Assembly (NCBI RefSeq): GCF_014873755.1
Contig: NZ_JADBEG010000001.1
Coordinates: forward strand, 8,344,501 to 8,408,500
Direction: 5' to 3'
DNA: 64,000 nucleotides
From: Amycolatopsis lexingtonensis
GTDB lineage: Bacteria > Actinomycetota > Actinomycetes > Mycobacteriales > Pseudonocardiaceae
Shown here: positions 7,892 through 15,774 of the stretch, one piece after another
How the letters are laid out: each line of letters opens with the position of its first letter
How positions within the stretch are numbered: position 1 is the first letter of the stretch
Notes under the pieces: generated by a model
What the model was told of the DNA's origin: nothing
Seen by the model: the letters and a program-made list of their open reading frames with translations, nothing else
The model's database searches: none
Made by a program: the position numbers and the translations under genes

Positions 7892-8248
7892 ATGAAGAAG
7901 CTGTTCTGGGCGGCGGGGTTGGGGCTACTGCCGTGGATCGCGGTACTGGGGCTGACGCTGCCGGACGTCGTGCAAGCGCAAAACTGGCGGCTGGCCTGGA
8001 CGGGGTTCGACGCGGCGGAGGCGTTCGGCCTGCTGGCCACCGCCTGGCTGCTCGGGCGCGGCGACCCGCGGACGCCGTTCGCGGCGATCGGCACGGCGAC
8101 CCTGCTGCTGGCCGACGCCTGGTTCGACGTCGTGACGGCCGGCGACGATGTGGTGTTTTCGCTGCTCATGGCCGGTCTGGAGGTGCCGCTGGCGCTCGCG
8201 TGCCTGTCCGTCGCCCTGCCGCGGCCGGCGGTGCCCGCCCATGTCTGA
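7892..8248 (+). CDS. Small four-helix membrane protein of unknown function
   Basis: A 118-residue protein beginning MKKLFWAAGLGLLPWIAVLG. Hydrophobic stretches at about residues 5-25, 40-55, 60-80 and 90-110 suggest up to four membrane helices in the cytoplasmic membrane. The pattern WTGFDAAEAFGLLATAWLLGR recurs in actinobacterial hypothetical proteins often found beside ArsR-type regulators. It is followed, with an 8-bp overlap, by a second small gene. Control by the divergent ArsR-like protein is likely. No function can be assigned. Confidence 0.75.
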   Translation: MKKLFWAAGLGLLPWIAVLGLTLPDVVQAQNWRLAWTGFDAAEAFGLLATAWLLGRGDPRTPFAAIGTATLLLADAWFDVVTAGDDVVFSLLMAGLEVPLALACLSVALPRPAVPAHV

Positions 8249-8417
8249 GCTGAGCCCGGGGCTGCGCGACGAGATCGACGACCAGGTCGCGGAGGCCCTC
8301 GACGCCTACCTCGTCGAGTGGCGCCCGATCCGGGCCCGCCGCACCTGGCCGCTGTGGCTGGCGATCGCGCTCACCAACGTCGCGTGGCTGGTGGTCGTGA
8401 GTGTTCGGTCGGGTTAG
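8241..8417 (+). CDS. Small single-span membrane protein
   Basis: A 58-residue protein, MSELSPGLRDEIDDQVAEAL at the start, with a predicted helix near residues 35-54 (TWPLWLAIALTNVAWLVVVS). It overlaps the previous gene by 8 bp and so is probably translated with it. Its last residues, VVSVRSG, are encoded by the left arm of a perfect hairpin, and its stop codon lies in the hairpin loop. Function unknown. Confidence 0.7.
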   Translation: MSELSPGLRDEIDDQVAEALDAYLVEWRPIRARRTWPLWLAIALTNVAWLVVVSVRSG

Positions 8418-8439
8418 CACCCGACCGAACACTCACGAC
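8394..8439. terminator. Perfect 20-bp hairpin holding the stop codons of two convergent genes
   Basis: Arms 8394-8413 and 8420-8439 are perfectly complementary over 20 bp, starting GTCGTGAGTGTTCGGTCGGG, with a 6-base loop. The plus-strand small gene stops in the loop (TAG 8415-8417) and pxpC stops in the right arm (TCA on the plus strand, 8433-8435). It probably acts as a bidirectional terminator. Confidence 0.85.
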
Positions 8440-9269
8440 GCGGGACGGAAGCGCACGGTCTGACCCGGGCGCAGCTGGGCCGCGAGGTCGAGGTCGTCCT
8501 CCTCGACGACGGCGAGCACCGGGTAGCCGCCGGTCGTCGGGTGGTCGGCGTGGAACAGGATGGGCCGGCCGGACGGCGGTACCTGCAGCGACCCGGGCAC
8601 GCACGCCTCCGACGGCAGCTCGTCGTGGCGCACGCGCTCGAGAGCGGGCCCGGTCAGCCGGATGCCGACGCGGTCGGAGTCCGGTGACACCGTGTACACA
8701 GTGGACAGCAGCGCATCCGGTGCGGCGAACCAGTCCCGGCGCGGGCCCGGCGTCACCCGCAGCACCGGGGATTCCGGCAGAGCCGCCCGGGGCGCGAGGT
8801 CCACGACGGGAAACTCCCGCGGTGCCGGGCCGATCGGCAGTAGCATGCCGGCGGCGAGCGGCGGCGGGCCCAGCTTCCCGAGCGTGTCCGTCGCCCGCGA
8901 GCCGAGCACCGGCGGCACGTCGATGCCGCCGCGGACCGCCACGTAACACCGCAAGCCCGAAACCGCCGTGCCCAGCGCGAGTTCCTCGCCCGGCCACAAC
9001 GTGATCGGCCCGTTCAATCCGCCTTTCGAGAGCGGGCACACCGCCCCAGTGACGGCGACCGTGGTGACGGCGGAAGCGCGCAGCACCAGCCCGCCCAGCG
9101 TCACCTCCAGGGCCGCGGCGCCGTCCGGGTTGCCGACGAGCCGGTTCGCCAGCCGGAACGACGAGCGGTCGGCGGCCCCGGACCGGCCGACGCCGAGTGC
9201 CGCGTGGCCGGGGCGGCCGAGGTCCTGCACCGTCGTCGTGAAGCCCGGCCGCACGACCTCCAGCTTCAC
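8433..9269 (-). CDS. pxpC: 5-oxoprolinase subunit C (biotin-dependent carboxyltransferase family)
   Basis: A 278-residue subunit of the ATP-dependent PxpABC 5-oxoprolinase, which opens 5-oxoproline (pyroglutamate) to glutamate. Family landmarks: VQDLGRPGHAALGVGRSGAADRSSFRLANRLVGN (about residues 14-48), VAVRGGIDVPPVLGSRATDTLGKLG (about 111-135) and the late RPILFHADHPTTGGYPVLAVV. The GTG at 9269 overlaps the pxpB stop in a GTGA, so it is translationally coupled. It is the last gene of the operon and ends inside the hairpin at 8394-8439. Confidence 0.93.
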   Translation of the reverse strand: MKLEVVRPGFTTTVQDLGRPGHAALGVGRSGAADRSSFRLANRLVGNPDGAAALEVTLGGLVLRASAVTTVAVTGAVCPLSKGGLNGPITLWPGEELALGTAVSGLRCYVAVRGGIDVPPVLGSRATDTLGKLGPPPLAAGMLLPIGPAPREFPVVDLAPRAALPESPVLRVTPGPRRDWFAAPDALLSTVYTVSPDSDRVGIRLTGPALERVRHDELPSEACVPGSLQVPPSGRPILFHADHPTTGGYPVLAVVEEDDLDLAAQLRPGQTVRFRPAS

Positions 9270-9877
9270 GACGGCACCACCGTGAACCGGACGCGGGTGC
9301 CGGGCGGCAGCAGGTTCGGCGGGTCGCGCTCGACGTCCCACACCGGAACTTCCGTGCGGCCCAGCAGCCGCCACCCGCCGGGGGAGGCGCTCGGGTAGAC
9401 CGCGCTGTACTCGCCCGCGATCGCCACCGAGCCCGGCGGGATCCGGGTGCGCGGCGACGAACGCCGGGACACGTGCAGCACCGGGTCCGATCCGGACAGG
9501 TAGGCGAAGCCCGGCGCGAACCCGCAGAACGCCGAAACGTACGAACCGCCGCTGTGGCGGGCGATCAGCGAGCCCACGCTCAGCCCCGTTTCCGCGGCGA
9601 CTTCGGCCAGGTCTTCGCCGTCGTAGACCACCGGGATCACCACCTCGCCCGCGTCGGCCGCCGCACTGTCCACAGGGGACACCTGGCGCAGCACCGCGCC
9701 CAGCCGGCCGGCGTCGGTCACCGACGGGTCGAAGCGGACCAGCAGCGTCCGCGCCGCCGGGACCAGCTCCTCGACGCCCTCCGGCGCCAGTTCCGCCACG
9801 GCCGCCTGGTAGCCCAGCACGTCGCCGGTCTCGACCAGCACCGCGCGCCGCCCGCACGGGAGCAACCGGACGGTCAT
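9266..9877 (-). CDS. pxpB: 5-oxoprolinase subunit B (KipI/Ahs1 family)
   Basis: A 203-residue subunit of 5-oxoprolinase, homologous to B. subtilis KipI. Marker segments are MTVRLLPCGRRAVLVE at the start, the conserved SAFCGFAPGFAYLSG (about residues 113-127), and RIPPGSVAIAGEYSAVYPSASPGGWRLLGRT (about 145-175). The ATG at 9877 overlaps the pxpA stop (ATGA). The gene sits between pxpA and pxpC, as in other bacteria, which argues for a metabolic role rather than a sporulation-kinase inhibitor. Confidence 0.93.
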   Translation of the reverse strand: MTVRLLPCGRRAVLVETGDVLGYQAAVAELAPEGVEELVPAARTLLVRFDPSVTDAGRLGAVLRQVSPVDSAAADAGEVVIPVVYDGEDLAEVAAETGLSVGSLIARHSGGSYVSAFCGFAPGFAYLSGSDPVLHVSRRSSPRTRIPPGSVAIAGEYSAVYPSASPGGWRLLGRTEVPVWDVERDPPNLLPPGTRVRFTVVPS

Positions 9878-10623
9878 CCGGTGAACGCGCCCAGCGGCAC
9901 GCCGGCGCCCTCGAGCGCCGCCTCGATCCGCCGGGCCAGCTCCACCGCGCCCGGCGTGTCCCCGTGCACGCACAGGGAATCCGGGCGCACGTCGAGCTTG
10001 GTGCCGTCTTCGGTCACGACGCCGCCGGTCGCCATGCCGACCGCGCGCTCGGCGACCAGGTCGGGGTCGTGCAGCACCGCGCCCGGCTTCTTGCGCGAGA
10101 CCAGCTTGCCGTCGGCGGTGTAGGCCCGGTCCGCGAACGCCTCCGCGTACGCCACCACCCCCGCGATCTCCGCCTGCCGCTGCATTTCCGAGTTCGGCAG
10201 GCAGAGCAGCGCGAGCGCGGGGTCGTACCGGCGCAGGCCCTCGACGATCGCCGCGGCCTGCTCGGCGTCCGCCGCCGCGGTGTTGTACAGCGCGCCGTGC
10301 GGCTTCACGTACGACACGCGGCTGCCGGCCGCGCGGGCGAACGCGTCGAGCGCGCCGATCTGGTAGAGCACTTCGTCGGCCAGCTCGTCCGGCGCGATGT
10401 CGAGCGCGCGCCTGCCGAACCCGGCCAGGTCGCGGTACCCGACGTGCGCGCCGATCGCGACGTCGCGCTCGGCCGCCAGCTCGCACACCCGCCGCATCAC
10501 CGACGGGTCGCCGGCGTGGAAGCCGCACGCGATGTTCGCGCTGGTCACGATGTCGAGCATGGCTTCGTCGTCGCCCATCTTCCAGGCGCCGAAGCCCTCG
10601 CCGAGATCGCTGTTCAAGTCCAT
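9874..10623 (-). CDS. pxpA: 5-oxoprolinase subunit A (LamB/YcsF family)
   Basis: A 249-residue LamB/YcsF protein, the third subunit of ATP-dependent 5-oxoprolinase. It begins MDLNSDLGEGFGAWKMGDD and continues with SANIACGFHAGDP (about residues 32-44), GAHVGYRDLAGFGRR and VKPHGALYN (about 105). The end SLCVHGDTPGAVELAR is diagnostic. The ATG at 10623 directly begins the conserved N-terminus. It starts 1 bp after the stop of the DUF1445 gene, so the two are co-translated. Confidence 0.94.
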   Translation of the reverse strand: MDLNSDLGEGFGAWKMGDDEAMLDIVTSANIACGFHAGDPSVMRRVCELAAERDVAIGAHVGYRDLAGFGRRALDIAPDELADEVLYQIGALDAFARAAGSRVSYVKPHGALYNTAAADAEQAAAIVEGLRRYDPALALLCLPNSEMQRQAEIAGVVAYAEAFADRAYTADGKLVSRKKPGAVLHDPDLVAERAVGMATGGVVTEDGTKLDVRPDSLCVHGDTPGAVELARRIEAALEGAGVPLGAFTG

Positions 10624-10624
10624 T

Positions 10625-11419
10625 TCAGCCCACCCGGTATTCGCTGTCGTGGCGGTCGGTGATGAACATGTACCCCGGCGCGTGGGTGATCGCAAAGGGG
10701 GGCCGCGACGCCATCAGCGCCGCCTGCGGGGTGACGCCGCAGGCCCAGAACACCGGGACGTCGCCGGGGTGCGCGTCCACCGGGTCGCCGAAGTCCGGCC
10801 GGGAGAGGTCCTCGATCCCCAGCGCGCGGGGGTCGCCGATGTGCACCGGGGCGCCGTGCACCGCAGGCATCGCCCGGGTGATCCGGATGGCGTCGTCGAC
10901 GCGGTCCTCCGGGATCTGGCGCATCGACACCACCATCGGCCCGAACAGCCGCCCGGCAGGCTCGCACTGCCGGTTCGTCAGGTACATCGCGACGTTGCGG
11001 CCCTGGTCGACGTGCCGCAGCGGGACGCCCTCGGCAGCCAGCGCCGTCTCGAACGTGAAGCTGCAGCCGATCGAGAAGGCGACCATGTCGCTGCGCCACA
11101 GCCCGGTCGCGTCCGACACCTCGCCGGCGAGCGCGCCGTTCTGCCAGATCCGGTAGCGCGGCAGGTCGGTGCGCAGGTCCGCGCCCTCGGCGAGCCGGGT
11201 GGCCGGGTCGCCGGGGTCGGTGACGTCGAGCAGCGGGCACGGCTGCGGGTTGCGGGTGCAGAAGAGCAGGACGTCGTACGCCCAGTCTTCGGGGACGGCG
11301 ATCAGGTTGGTCTGGGTGAAGCCGTTGGCCCAGCCCGTGGTCGGCCGTGCGGTGCCGCGGCGGAACACCGCGCGCGCCTGGGCCGGGGTGAACGTGGCCG
11401 GTTCGTCCGTGGTCGTCAT
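10625..11419 (-). CDS. DUF1445 family putative hydro-lyase (D-glutamate cyclase-like)
   Basis: A 264-residue DUF1445 protein. Members are called putative hydro-lyases; the mammalian relative is D-glutamate cyclase, which converts D-glutamate to 5-oxo-D-proline. Its place directly before pxpABC fits that chemistry: it could feed 5-oxoproline to the oxoprolinase. Conserved segments include [34 protein letters not shown] and [12 protein letters not shown] (about residues 220-240). It lies 10 bp downstream of the MFS transporter gene. The activity is inferred from family and context only. Confidence 0.85.
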   Translation of the reverse strand: MTTTDEPATFTPAQARAVFRRGTARPTTGWANGFTQTNLIAVPEDWAYDVLLFCTRNPQPCPLLDVTDPGDPATRLAEGADLRTDLPRYRIWQNGALAGEVSDATGLWRSDMVAFSIGCSFTFETALAAEGVPLRHVDQGRNVAMYLTNRQCEPAGRLFGPMVVSMRQIPEDRVDDAIRITRAMPAVHGAPVHIGDPRALGIEDLSRPDFGDPVDAHPGDVPVFWACGVTPQAALMASRPPFAITHAPGYMFITDRHDSEYRVG

Positions 11420-11429
11420 GAGTTCCCCC

Positions 11430-12674
11430 TCAGTCGACGAGTTCGATGCCCCGGGTTTCCGGGAGGCCGAGCAGTGCGAGCACGGCGATGCCGTAGCCGA
11501 GCGCGCCGAACACGATGGCCCCGCCCGCGCCGAGGAAGCCCACCACGGTCGGGAAGATCGCCCCGACCGCGCGGCCGAAGTTGTAGGTGAAGCCCTGTCC
11601 CGTTCCGCGCAGCGCCGTCGGGTACAGCTCGGCGAGGAACGCCCCGAAGCCGCTGAAGATCGCGGACATCGAGAAGCCGAGCGGGAAGCCGAGGACGAGC
11701 ACGAGCCCGTTGGCGCCCTTGGGGATCTGCGTGTACGCGACGATCAGCGCGGCCGAGAGCAGCGCGAAGGTAAGGAACGTTTTCTTGCGCCCCAGCAGGT
11801 CCGTGAGGTAGCCGCCGCAGACGTACCCGACGAAGGCGCCGGTGATGAGGAACGCGAGGTAGCCGCCGGTGCCGATCACGGTCAGCTCGCGCGTCTTCTT
11901 CAGGTAGGACGGCAGCCACGTCGAGATCGTGTAGTACCCGCCCTGGACGCCGGTGGCCAGCAGCGCGGCGAAGAACGTCGTGCGCACGAGGTCGCCCTTG
12001 AAGATCTGGCCGAGAGTGCCCTTCGGGCGTTCGGTCTTGAGGCGTTCTTCCGCGCGCGGGGCGTCCTTGACGCTCTTGCGCACCCACAGCACGAGCAGCG
12101 CCGGGATGACGCCGGTCCAGAACATGATCCGCCAGGCGACGTCGTCGCTCGCGACGCTGAACACCACGGTGTAGACGATCACCGACAGGCCCCAGCCGAC
12201 CGCCCACGCGCTCTGCACGAACGCCACGGTCCGGCCGCGGTAGCGCGCCGAGGAGTACTCCGCGACCAGCGCCGCGCCGGCGGCCCACTCGCCGCCGAAG
12301 CCCAGGCCCTGCAGCGCGCGGAAGATCAGCAGCGTCTCGAAGTTCGGCGCGAACCCGCAGAGCACGGTGAAGATCGTGTACATCGCGATGGTGATCTGGA
12401 GCGTGCGGACGCGGCCGATCCGGTCGGCGAGCATGCCCGCGCCGACGCCGCCGACGGCCGACACGACCAGCGTCGTCGTGCCGAGCAGGCCGGCTTCACC
12501 GCTCGAAATGCCGAAGTAGGCCGTGATGGCGGCCAGGCCGAGCGGCAGGGTCTGGTAGTCGAACGAGTCCAGGCCGTAGCCGCCGAACGCGCCGACGAAG
12601 GCGCGCCGTCCGCGTTTTCCGAGCGTGCGGAACCAGTCGAACGGCCGGGCCTCGGTTGCAGTGGTCGCGGTCAT
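11430..12674 (-). CDS. MFS transporter, probably for 5-oxoproline or a related acid
   Basis: A 414-residue major facilitator protein with twelve hydrophobic segments, resembling the aromatic acid/sialate:H+ symporter group. The loop 2-3 motif [15 protein letters not shown] (about residues 75-90) and [22 protein letters not shown] (about 130-152) are present. It has short cytoplasmic ends. The ATG at 12674 follows CAGGAGGTG. As first gene of the DUF1445-pxpABC operon it most likely imports the substrate of that pathway. That is an inference from context. Confidence 0.88.
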   Translation of the reverse strand: MTATTATEARPFDWFRTLGKRGRRAFVGAFGGYGLDSFDYQTLPLGLAAITAYFGISSGEAGLLGTTTLVVSAVGGVGAGMLADRIGRVRTLQITIAMYTIFTVLCGFAPNFETLLIFRALQGLGFGGEWAAGAALVAEYSSARYRGRTVAFVQSAWAVGWGLSVIVYTVVFSVASDDVAWRIMFWTGVIPALLVLWVRKSVKDAPRAEERLKTERPKGTLGQIFKGDLVRTTFFAALLATGVQGGYYTISTWLPSYLKKTRELTVIGTGGYLAFLITGAFVGYVCGGYLTDLLGRKKTFLTFALLSAALIVAYTQIPKGANGLVLVLGFPLGFSMSAIFSGFGAFLAELYPTALRGTGQGFTYNFGRAVGAIFPTVVGFLGAGGAIVFGALGYGIAVLALLGLPETRGIELVD

Positions 12675-12725
12675 GGGCACCTCCTGGCCAGTGTCTCTCA
12701 TCGTGGCGTGCCTCACACGGTAGGG

Positions 12726-12738
12726 ATTGTTGAACAAT
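12726..12738. promoter_or_regulatory. Palindromic operator, GntR/FCD type
   Basis: ATTGTT-G-AACAAT is a perfect 13-bp palindrome around one central base. It sits in the divergent gap between the transporter/pxp operon and its GntR gene. FCD-type GntR regulators commonly bind TTGT-N-ACAA-like sites, so this is the natural candidate for their shared operator. Confidence 0.65.
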
Positions 12739-12789
12739 TCCACAAGACCGCAATTGGATCGTCCCCTGTGTGACGGGTACCATCGGAGT

Positions 12790-13512
12790 GTGGTCATCGA
12801 AGACAGCGGGTTGCCGGGCCTGGCGGCCGACCGTGGCCTGGTCAGCCGCAAGAGCACGGCCGAACGGGTCGCCGGCGTCCTCCGCAAGCGCATCGCGGAG
12901 GGCTTCTTCCTGCCCGGCGGCCGGCTGTCCGAGCAGGACATCGGCAACGCGCTCGGCGTCTCGCGCAACACGCTGCGCGAGGCGTTCCGGCTGCTCACGC
13001 ACGAGCGGCTGCTGGCCCACGAGCTCAACCGCGGGGTCTTCGTCCGCATCCCGAGCGTCGAGGACGTCGTCGACATCTACCGCGTCCGCAAGATCATCGA
13101 GTGCGCGGCGGTCCGCGGGGTGACGGCCAAGCCGGCGAGCTTCGCGCGGATCAAGGAGAAGGTCGACATCGGCGACGAGGCCGCCCGCTCCGGCAACTGG
13201 AAGGACCTCGGCACCGCGAACGTCTGGTTCCACCAGGAGCTGGCCGCGCTGTCCGGCAGCGAGCGCGTCAACGAGCTGGTCGACAGGCTGACCGCCGAGC
13301 TGCGGCTGGTCTTCCACATCATGGCCGAGCCGCGCCGGTTCCACGAGCGCTACCTGCCGCGCAACCACGAGATCCTCGACCGCATCGAGGCGGGCGACGG
13401 GCCGGGCGCGGAGCAGCTGCTGATGAAGTACCTCGAGGACGCCGAGGAGCAGCTGGTCGAGGCGTACGCCGACCGCGCGGAAGCCGCCCGCGCGGCGATC
13501 GCGGCGGAGTAG
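12790..13512 (+). CDS. GntR family transcriptional regulator (FCD subfamily)
   Basis: A 240-residue regulator. The winged helix (about residues 16-80) reads AERVAGVLRKRIAEGFFLPGGRLSEQDIGNALGVSRNTLREAFRLL, a typical GntR signature. The C-terminal part (about 90-225) is an all-helical FCD ligand domain, with NVWFHQELAALSGSERV and RNHEILDRIEAGDG supplying the metal/ligand His residues. It probably controls the divergent MFS-DUF1445-pxp operon in response to 5-oxoproline or a related acid. The GTG at 12790 is preferred; an in-frame ATG at 12727 would overlap the operator. Confidence 0.88.
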   Translation: MVIEDSGLPGLAADRGLVSRKSTAERVAGVLRKRIAEGFFLPGGRLSEQDIGNALGVSRNTLREAFRLLTHERLLAHELNRGVFVRIPSVEDVVDIYRVRKIIECAAVRGVTAKPASFARIKEKVDIGDEAARSGNWKDLGTANVWFHQELAALSGSERVNELVDRLTAELRLVFHIMAEPRRFHERYLPRNHEILDRIEAGDGPGAEQLLMKYLEDAEEQLVEAYADRAEAARAAIAAE

Positions 13513-14166
13513 CTACCGCCGTCGCACCATCTCCGCGATCCAGGCGGGCGCGTACGGCGACGTGCAGTTCGGCGGCGTCGGGTAGTCCTTGAGCACTTCC
13601 AGGCGCTCGCCGATGGCGATCGCCCGGGCGCGGAGGTTTTCGTGCTCGATCCCGATCTGAGCCAGGCAGTGGTTCATCGCCCACTGCAGGCGGTCCGGGG
13701 CGTCCTTCAGCTCCTTCTCGATGACGTCGAGGAGTTCGGTCAGGCCGTCGGTCATGGTGGCCACGCGGGCGGTCGTCAACGCCCAGCCGGCGCTCGCGAC
13801 GACGGGGTCGGGATCGGCGAACCAGGCCTGGCGCAGCTCCTCGGCGTGCGGGCTCTTCTTGACGACGTAGTTGACGAGCCAGTCGTGCACCTTGGGGGTG
13901 CGCGCGGTCCGGAGCATGGTGTCGAGCTCGTCGCGGTCGAAGGCTTTCGGGCGGCAGATCAGCGTCGCGAGCAGTTTGGCCGCGGTGTTGTCGGTCCGCC
14001 AGAGTTCGCGGGCGAGGTCGTGCTGCGTTTTCAGCCGTTTCGCGACGGCTCGCAGCTTGCTCAGGTTCACGCCGTGGTCGTCGCCGTGCTTTTCGTTGAC
14101 CGCACGGGCTTTGGGGTCGTCGAGGGTCGCCAGCTCGGCGAGCACTTCGTCCACGGTCTCCGCCAT
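13513..14166 (-). CDS. DNA alkylation repair protein (HEAT-like, AlkD family)
   Basis: A 217-residue all-helical protein of the AlkD-related DNA alkylation repair family (HEAT-like repeats), thought to excise or sense alkylated bases. It contains DPKARAVNEKHGDDHGVNLSKLRAVAKRL near residues 17-45, then LICRPKAFDRDELDTML and KVHDWLVNYVVKKSPHAEELRQAWFAD (about 90-120). The second half is closer to actinobacterial relatives of unknown activity than to AlkD itself. It is convergent with the GntR gene, whose stop abuts its own. A glycosylase activity is not established. Confidence 0.8.
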   Translation of the reverse strand: MAETVDEVLAELATLDDPKARAVNEKHGDDHGVNLSKLRAVAKRLKTQHDLARELWRTDNTAAKLLATLICRPKAFDRDELDTMLRTARTPKVHDWLVNYVVKKSPHAEELRQAWFADPDPVVASAGWALTTARVATMTDGLTELLDVIEKELKDAPDRLQWAMNHCLAQIGIEHENLRARAIAIGERLEVLKDYPTPPNCTSPYAPAWIAEMVRRR

Positions 14167-14349
14167 GGCGACCAGTTTACGGTGCGCGTTCGGGCACGCT
14201 TGGCGTCCGGACGGGCCGAGCACCGGCCTGGCTCCGGCGCCGCTGGATAACCTCGGTGCGGTTCCGCCGCCGGAGACCCCCAGCGGCCGGCGGGCCACGC
14301 TGCCGGGTCGCCGCAACCCCAGTGCCGCGGCCCGGCAGTCCATACTCCG

Positions 14350-14408
14350 AAGTCCGTGAATGCCACATTGAGAGACGTAAAGTCCCTCGATGTGGCATTC
14401 ACGGACTT
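14350..14408. terminator. Hairpin after the glycosidase operon
   Basis: Arms starting AAGTCCGTGAATGCCACAT at 14350 and ending at 14408 pair over about 22 of 25 positions, with a loop around 14375-14383. It lies 14 bp beyond the chitinase stop and so probably ends the four-gene operon. The CCACATTG core recalls the elements at 3867 and 46489. The rest of the 255-bp gap (14167-14421) holds only the promoter side of the alkylation-repair gene. Confidence 0.8.
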
Positions 14409-14421
14409 TCCCGTGGTGTCG

Positions 14422-15774
14422 TCAGCCGGCGTAGCGCGCGAAGATGCGTGTGAAGTCCCACGCCTGCTGGGAAACACCCGAACAGGTGTCGTTGTTCGGG
14501 TAGGCGCCCGGGCACGGGCGGTCGCGGTTGGCCGACCAGAACGTCAACCGGGCCAGGTGGTGCGCGTTGGCGTAGCCCAGGATCGTGGTGAAGTCGTTCA
14601 GGGTGACCGTCTCGTTGTTGTCGGTGATGCCGTTCATCGACGAGATGCCCATGTGCCGGTAGGCGGTGTCGTCGTCGTAGCCGTACGCACTCTTGACGAC
14701 GGTCTTGAGGCCCTCGGCGGCCCGCTGCGTCAGCGTGCCCATGTTCTGGCCGGCGCCGCCGAAGTCGAACGGCATGATGACCCAGCCGTCGACCGTGAGC
14801 CCGGACTGCGCCGCCCGGTTCACCAGGCTGCTGTCCGGTCCGGACTGCCCGGTGCCGAAGGTGACGTAGAGCTTGATGCCCGGGTTGTTCGCCCGGACCG
14901 TCTTCAGCGCGTCGACCGTGCGCTGCTGCACCGTCGGGTTGCTGTAGGCGTCGGCCTCGATGTCGATGTCGATCGCCTTGAGACCGTAGGCGCTGATCAC
15001 CTTCTGGTAGCCCGCCGCGAGTTCGTCCGCGCTGCCGCACGAGGACTCCAGCTTGTTCCCGGAGTAGCCGCCGAACGAGGGGATGACGTCGCCGCCGCCC
15101 GCGCGGACCGCGTTGATCGTGTTCTGGTCGACACCGCCGGTGAGCGCCCGGCCGCCGTCCCACTGCGGGTTGCAGTAGCCGTTGGACAGGATGAACGCGA
15201 GCGTGAACCACTTGACGCCGGTGGCGCTCTGGATCGTCTGCGGGTTCGGCGGGTCGCCCCAGCCGTTGTAGAGGTACGGCGCCACGGCCATCACGCCCGG
15301 CGACGGCGTCGTGTTTCCGCTCGGCAGGGTCCACTGCTGGTTGGCCGTGCTCGCGCACGTCCAGATCTGCAGCCGCGTCCCGTTCGCGCTGGAGTTGCCG
15401 GTGGCGTCGAGGCATTTGCCCGAGCCGGTGTTGACGAGGTTCTTCGCCGCGTTGGCCGTCCACTTCTGGGCGCCCGAGCCGTTGCAGTCCCAGAGCTGGA
15501 CCGTGGTGCCGTTCGCGGTGCCGGCGCTCGTCACGTCGAGGCACTTGCCCAGCGCCTGCAGGGATCCGTCGGACCCGACTGTCCACTGTTGAGCGTTGGT
15601 GCCGTTGCAGTCGTACAGCTGGATCGCCGTGCCGTTCGCGGTGCTCGCCGCGTTGACGTCGACGCACTTGCCGCCGATGCCGGTGATCGGGCCGGTCGCC
15701 GCCTGGGCGACGCCCGGGGCGAGCACCAGCGCCGACGCGGCGGCGAGCGCGCCCAATGCCGCTGTCAGTTTCAT
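14422..15774 (-). CDS. Secreted chitinase: N-terminal ricin-B lectin plus GH18 domain
   Basis: A 450-residue secreted enzyme expected to cleave chitin. A Sec signal peptide covers residues 1-26 (ALVLAPGVAQA). Residues 28-152 are a ricin-B/CBM13 lectin with repeated GKCLD and QxW units. Residues 160-450 form a GH18 barrel with the catalytic motif AIDIDIEAD (D269, D271, E273) and SFGGYSG as the substrate strand. Here the lectin is N-terminal, unlike its three operon partners. The ATG overlaps the previous gene's stop (ATGA). It is the last gene of the operon and is followed by a hairpin. Confidence 0.93.
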   Translation of the reverse strand: MKLTAALGALAAASALVLAPGVAQAATGPITGIGGKCVDVNAASTANGTAIQLYDCNGTNAQQWTVGSDGSLQALGKCLDVTSAGTANGTTVQLWDCNGSGAQKWTANAAKNLVNTGSGKCLDATGNSSANGTRLQIWTCASTANQQWTLPSGNTTPSPGVMAVAPYLYNGWGDPPNPQTIQSATGVKWFTLAFILSNGYCNPQWDGGRALTGGVDQNTINAVRAGGGDVIPSFGGYSGNKLESSCGSADELAAGYQKVISAYGLKAIDIDIEADAYSNPTVQQRTVDALKTVRANNPGIKLYVTFGTGQSGPDSSLVNRAAQSGLTVDGWVIMPFDFGGAGQNMGTLTQRAAEGLKTVVKSAYGYDDDTAYRHMGISSMNGITDNNETVTLNDFTTILGYANAHHLARLTFWSANRDRPCPGAYPNNDTCSGVSQQAWDFTRIFARYAG

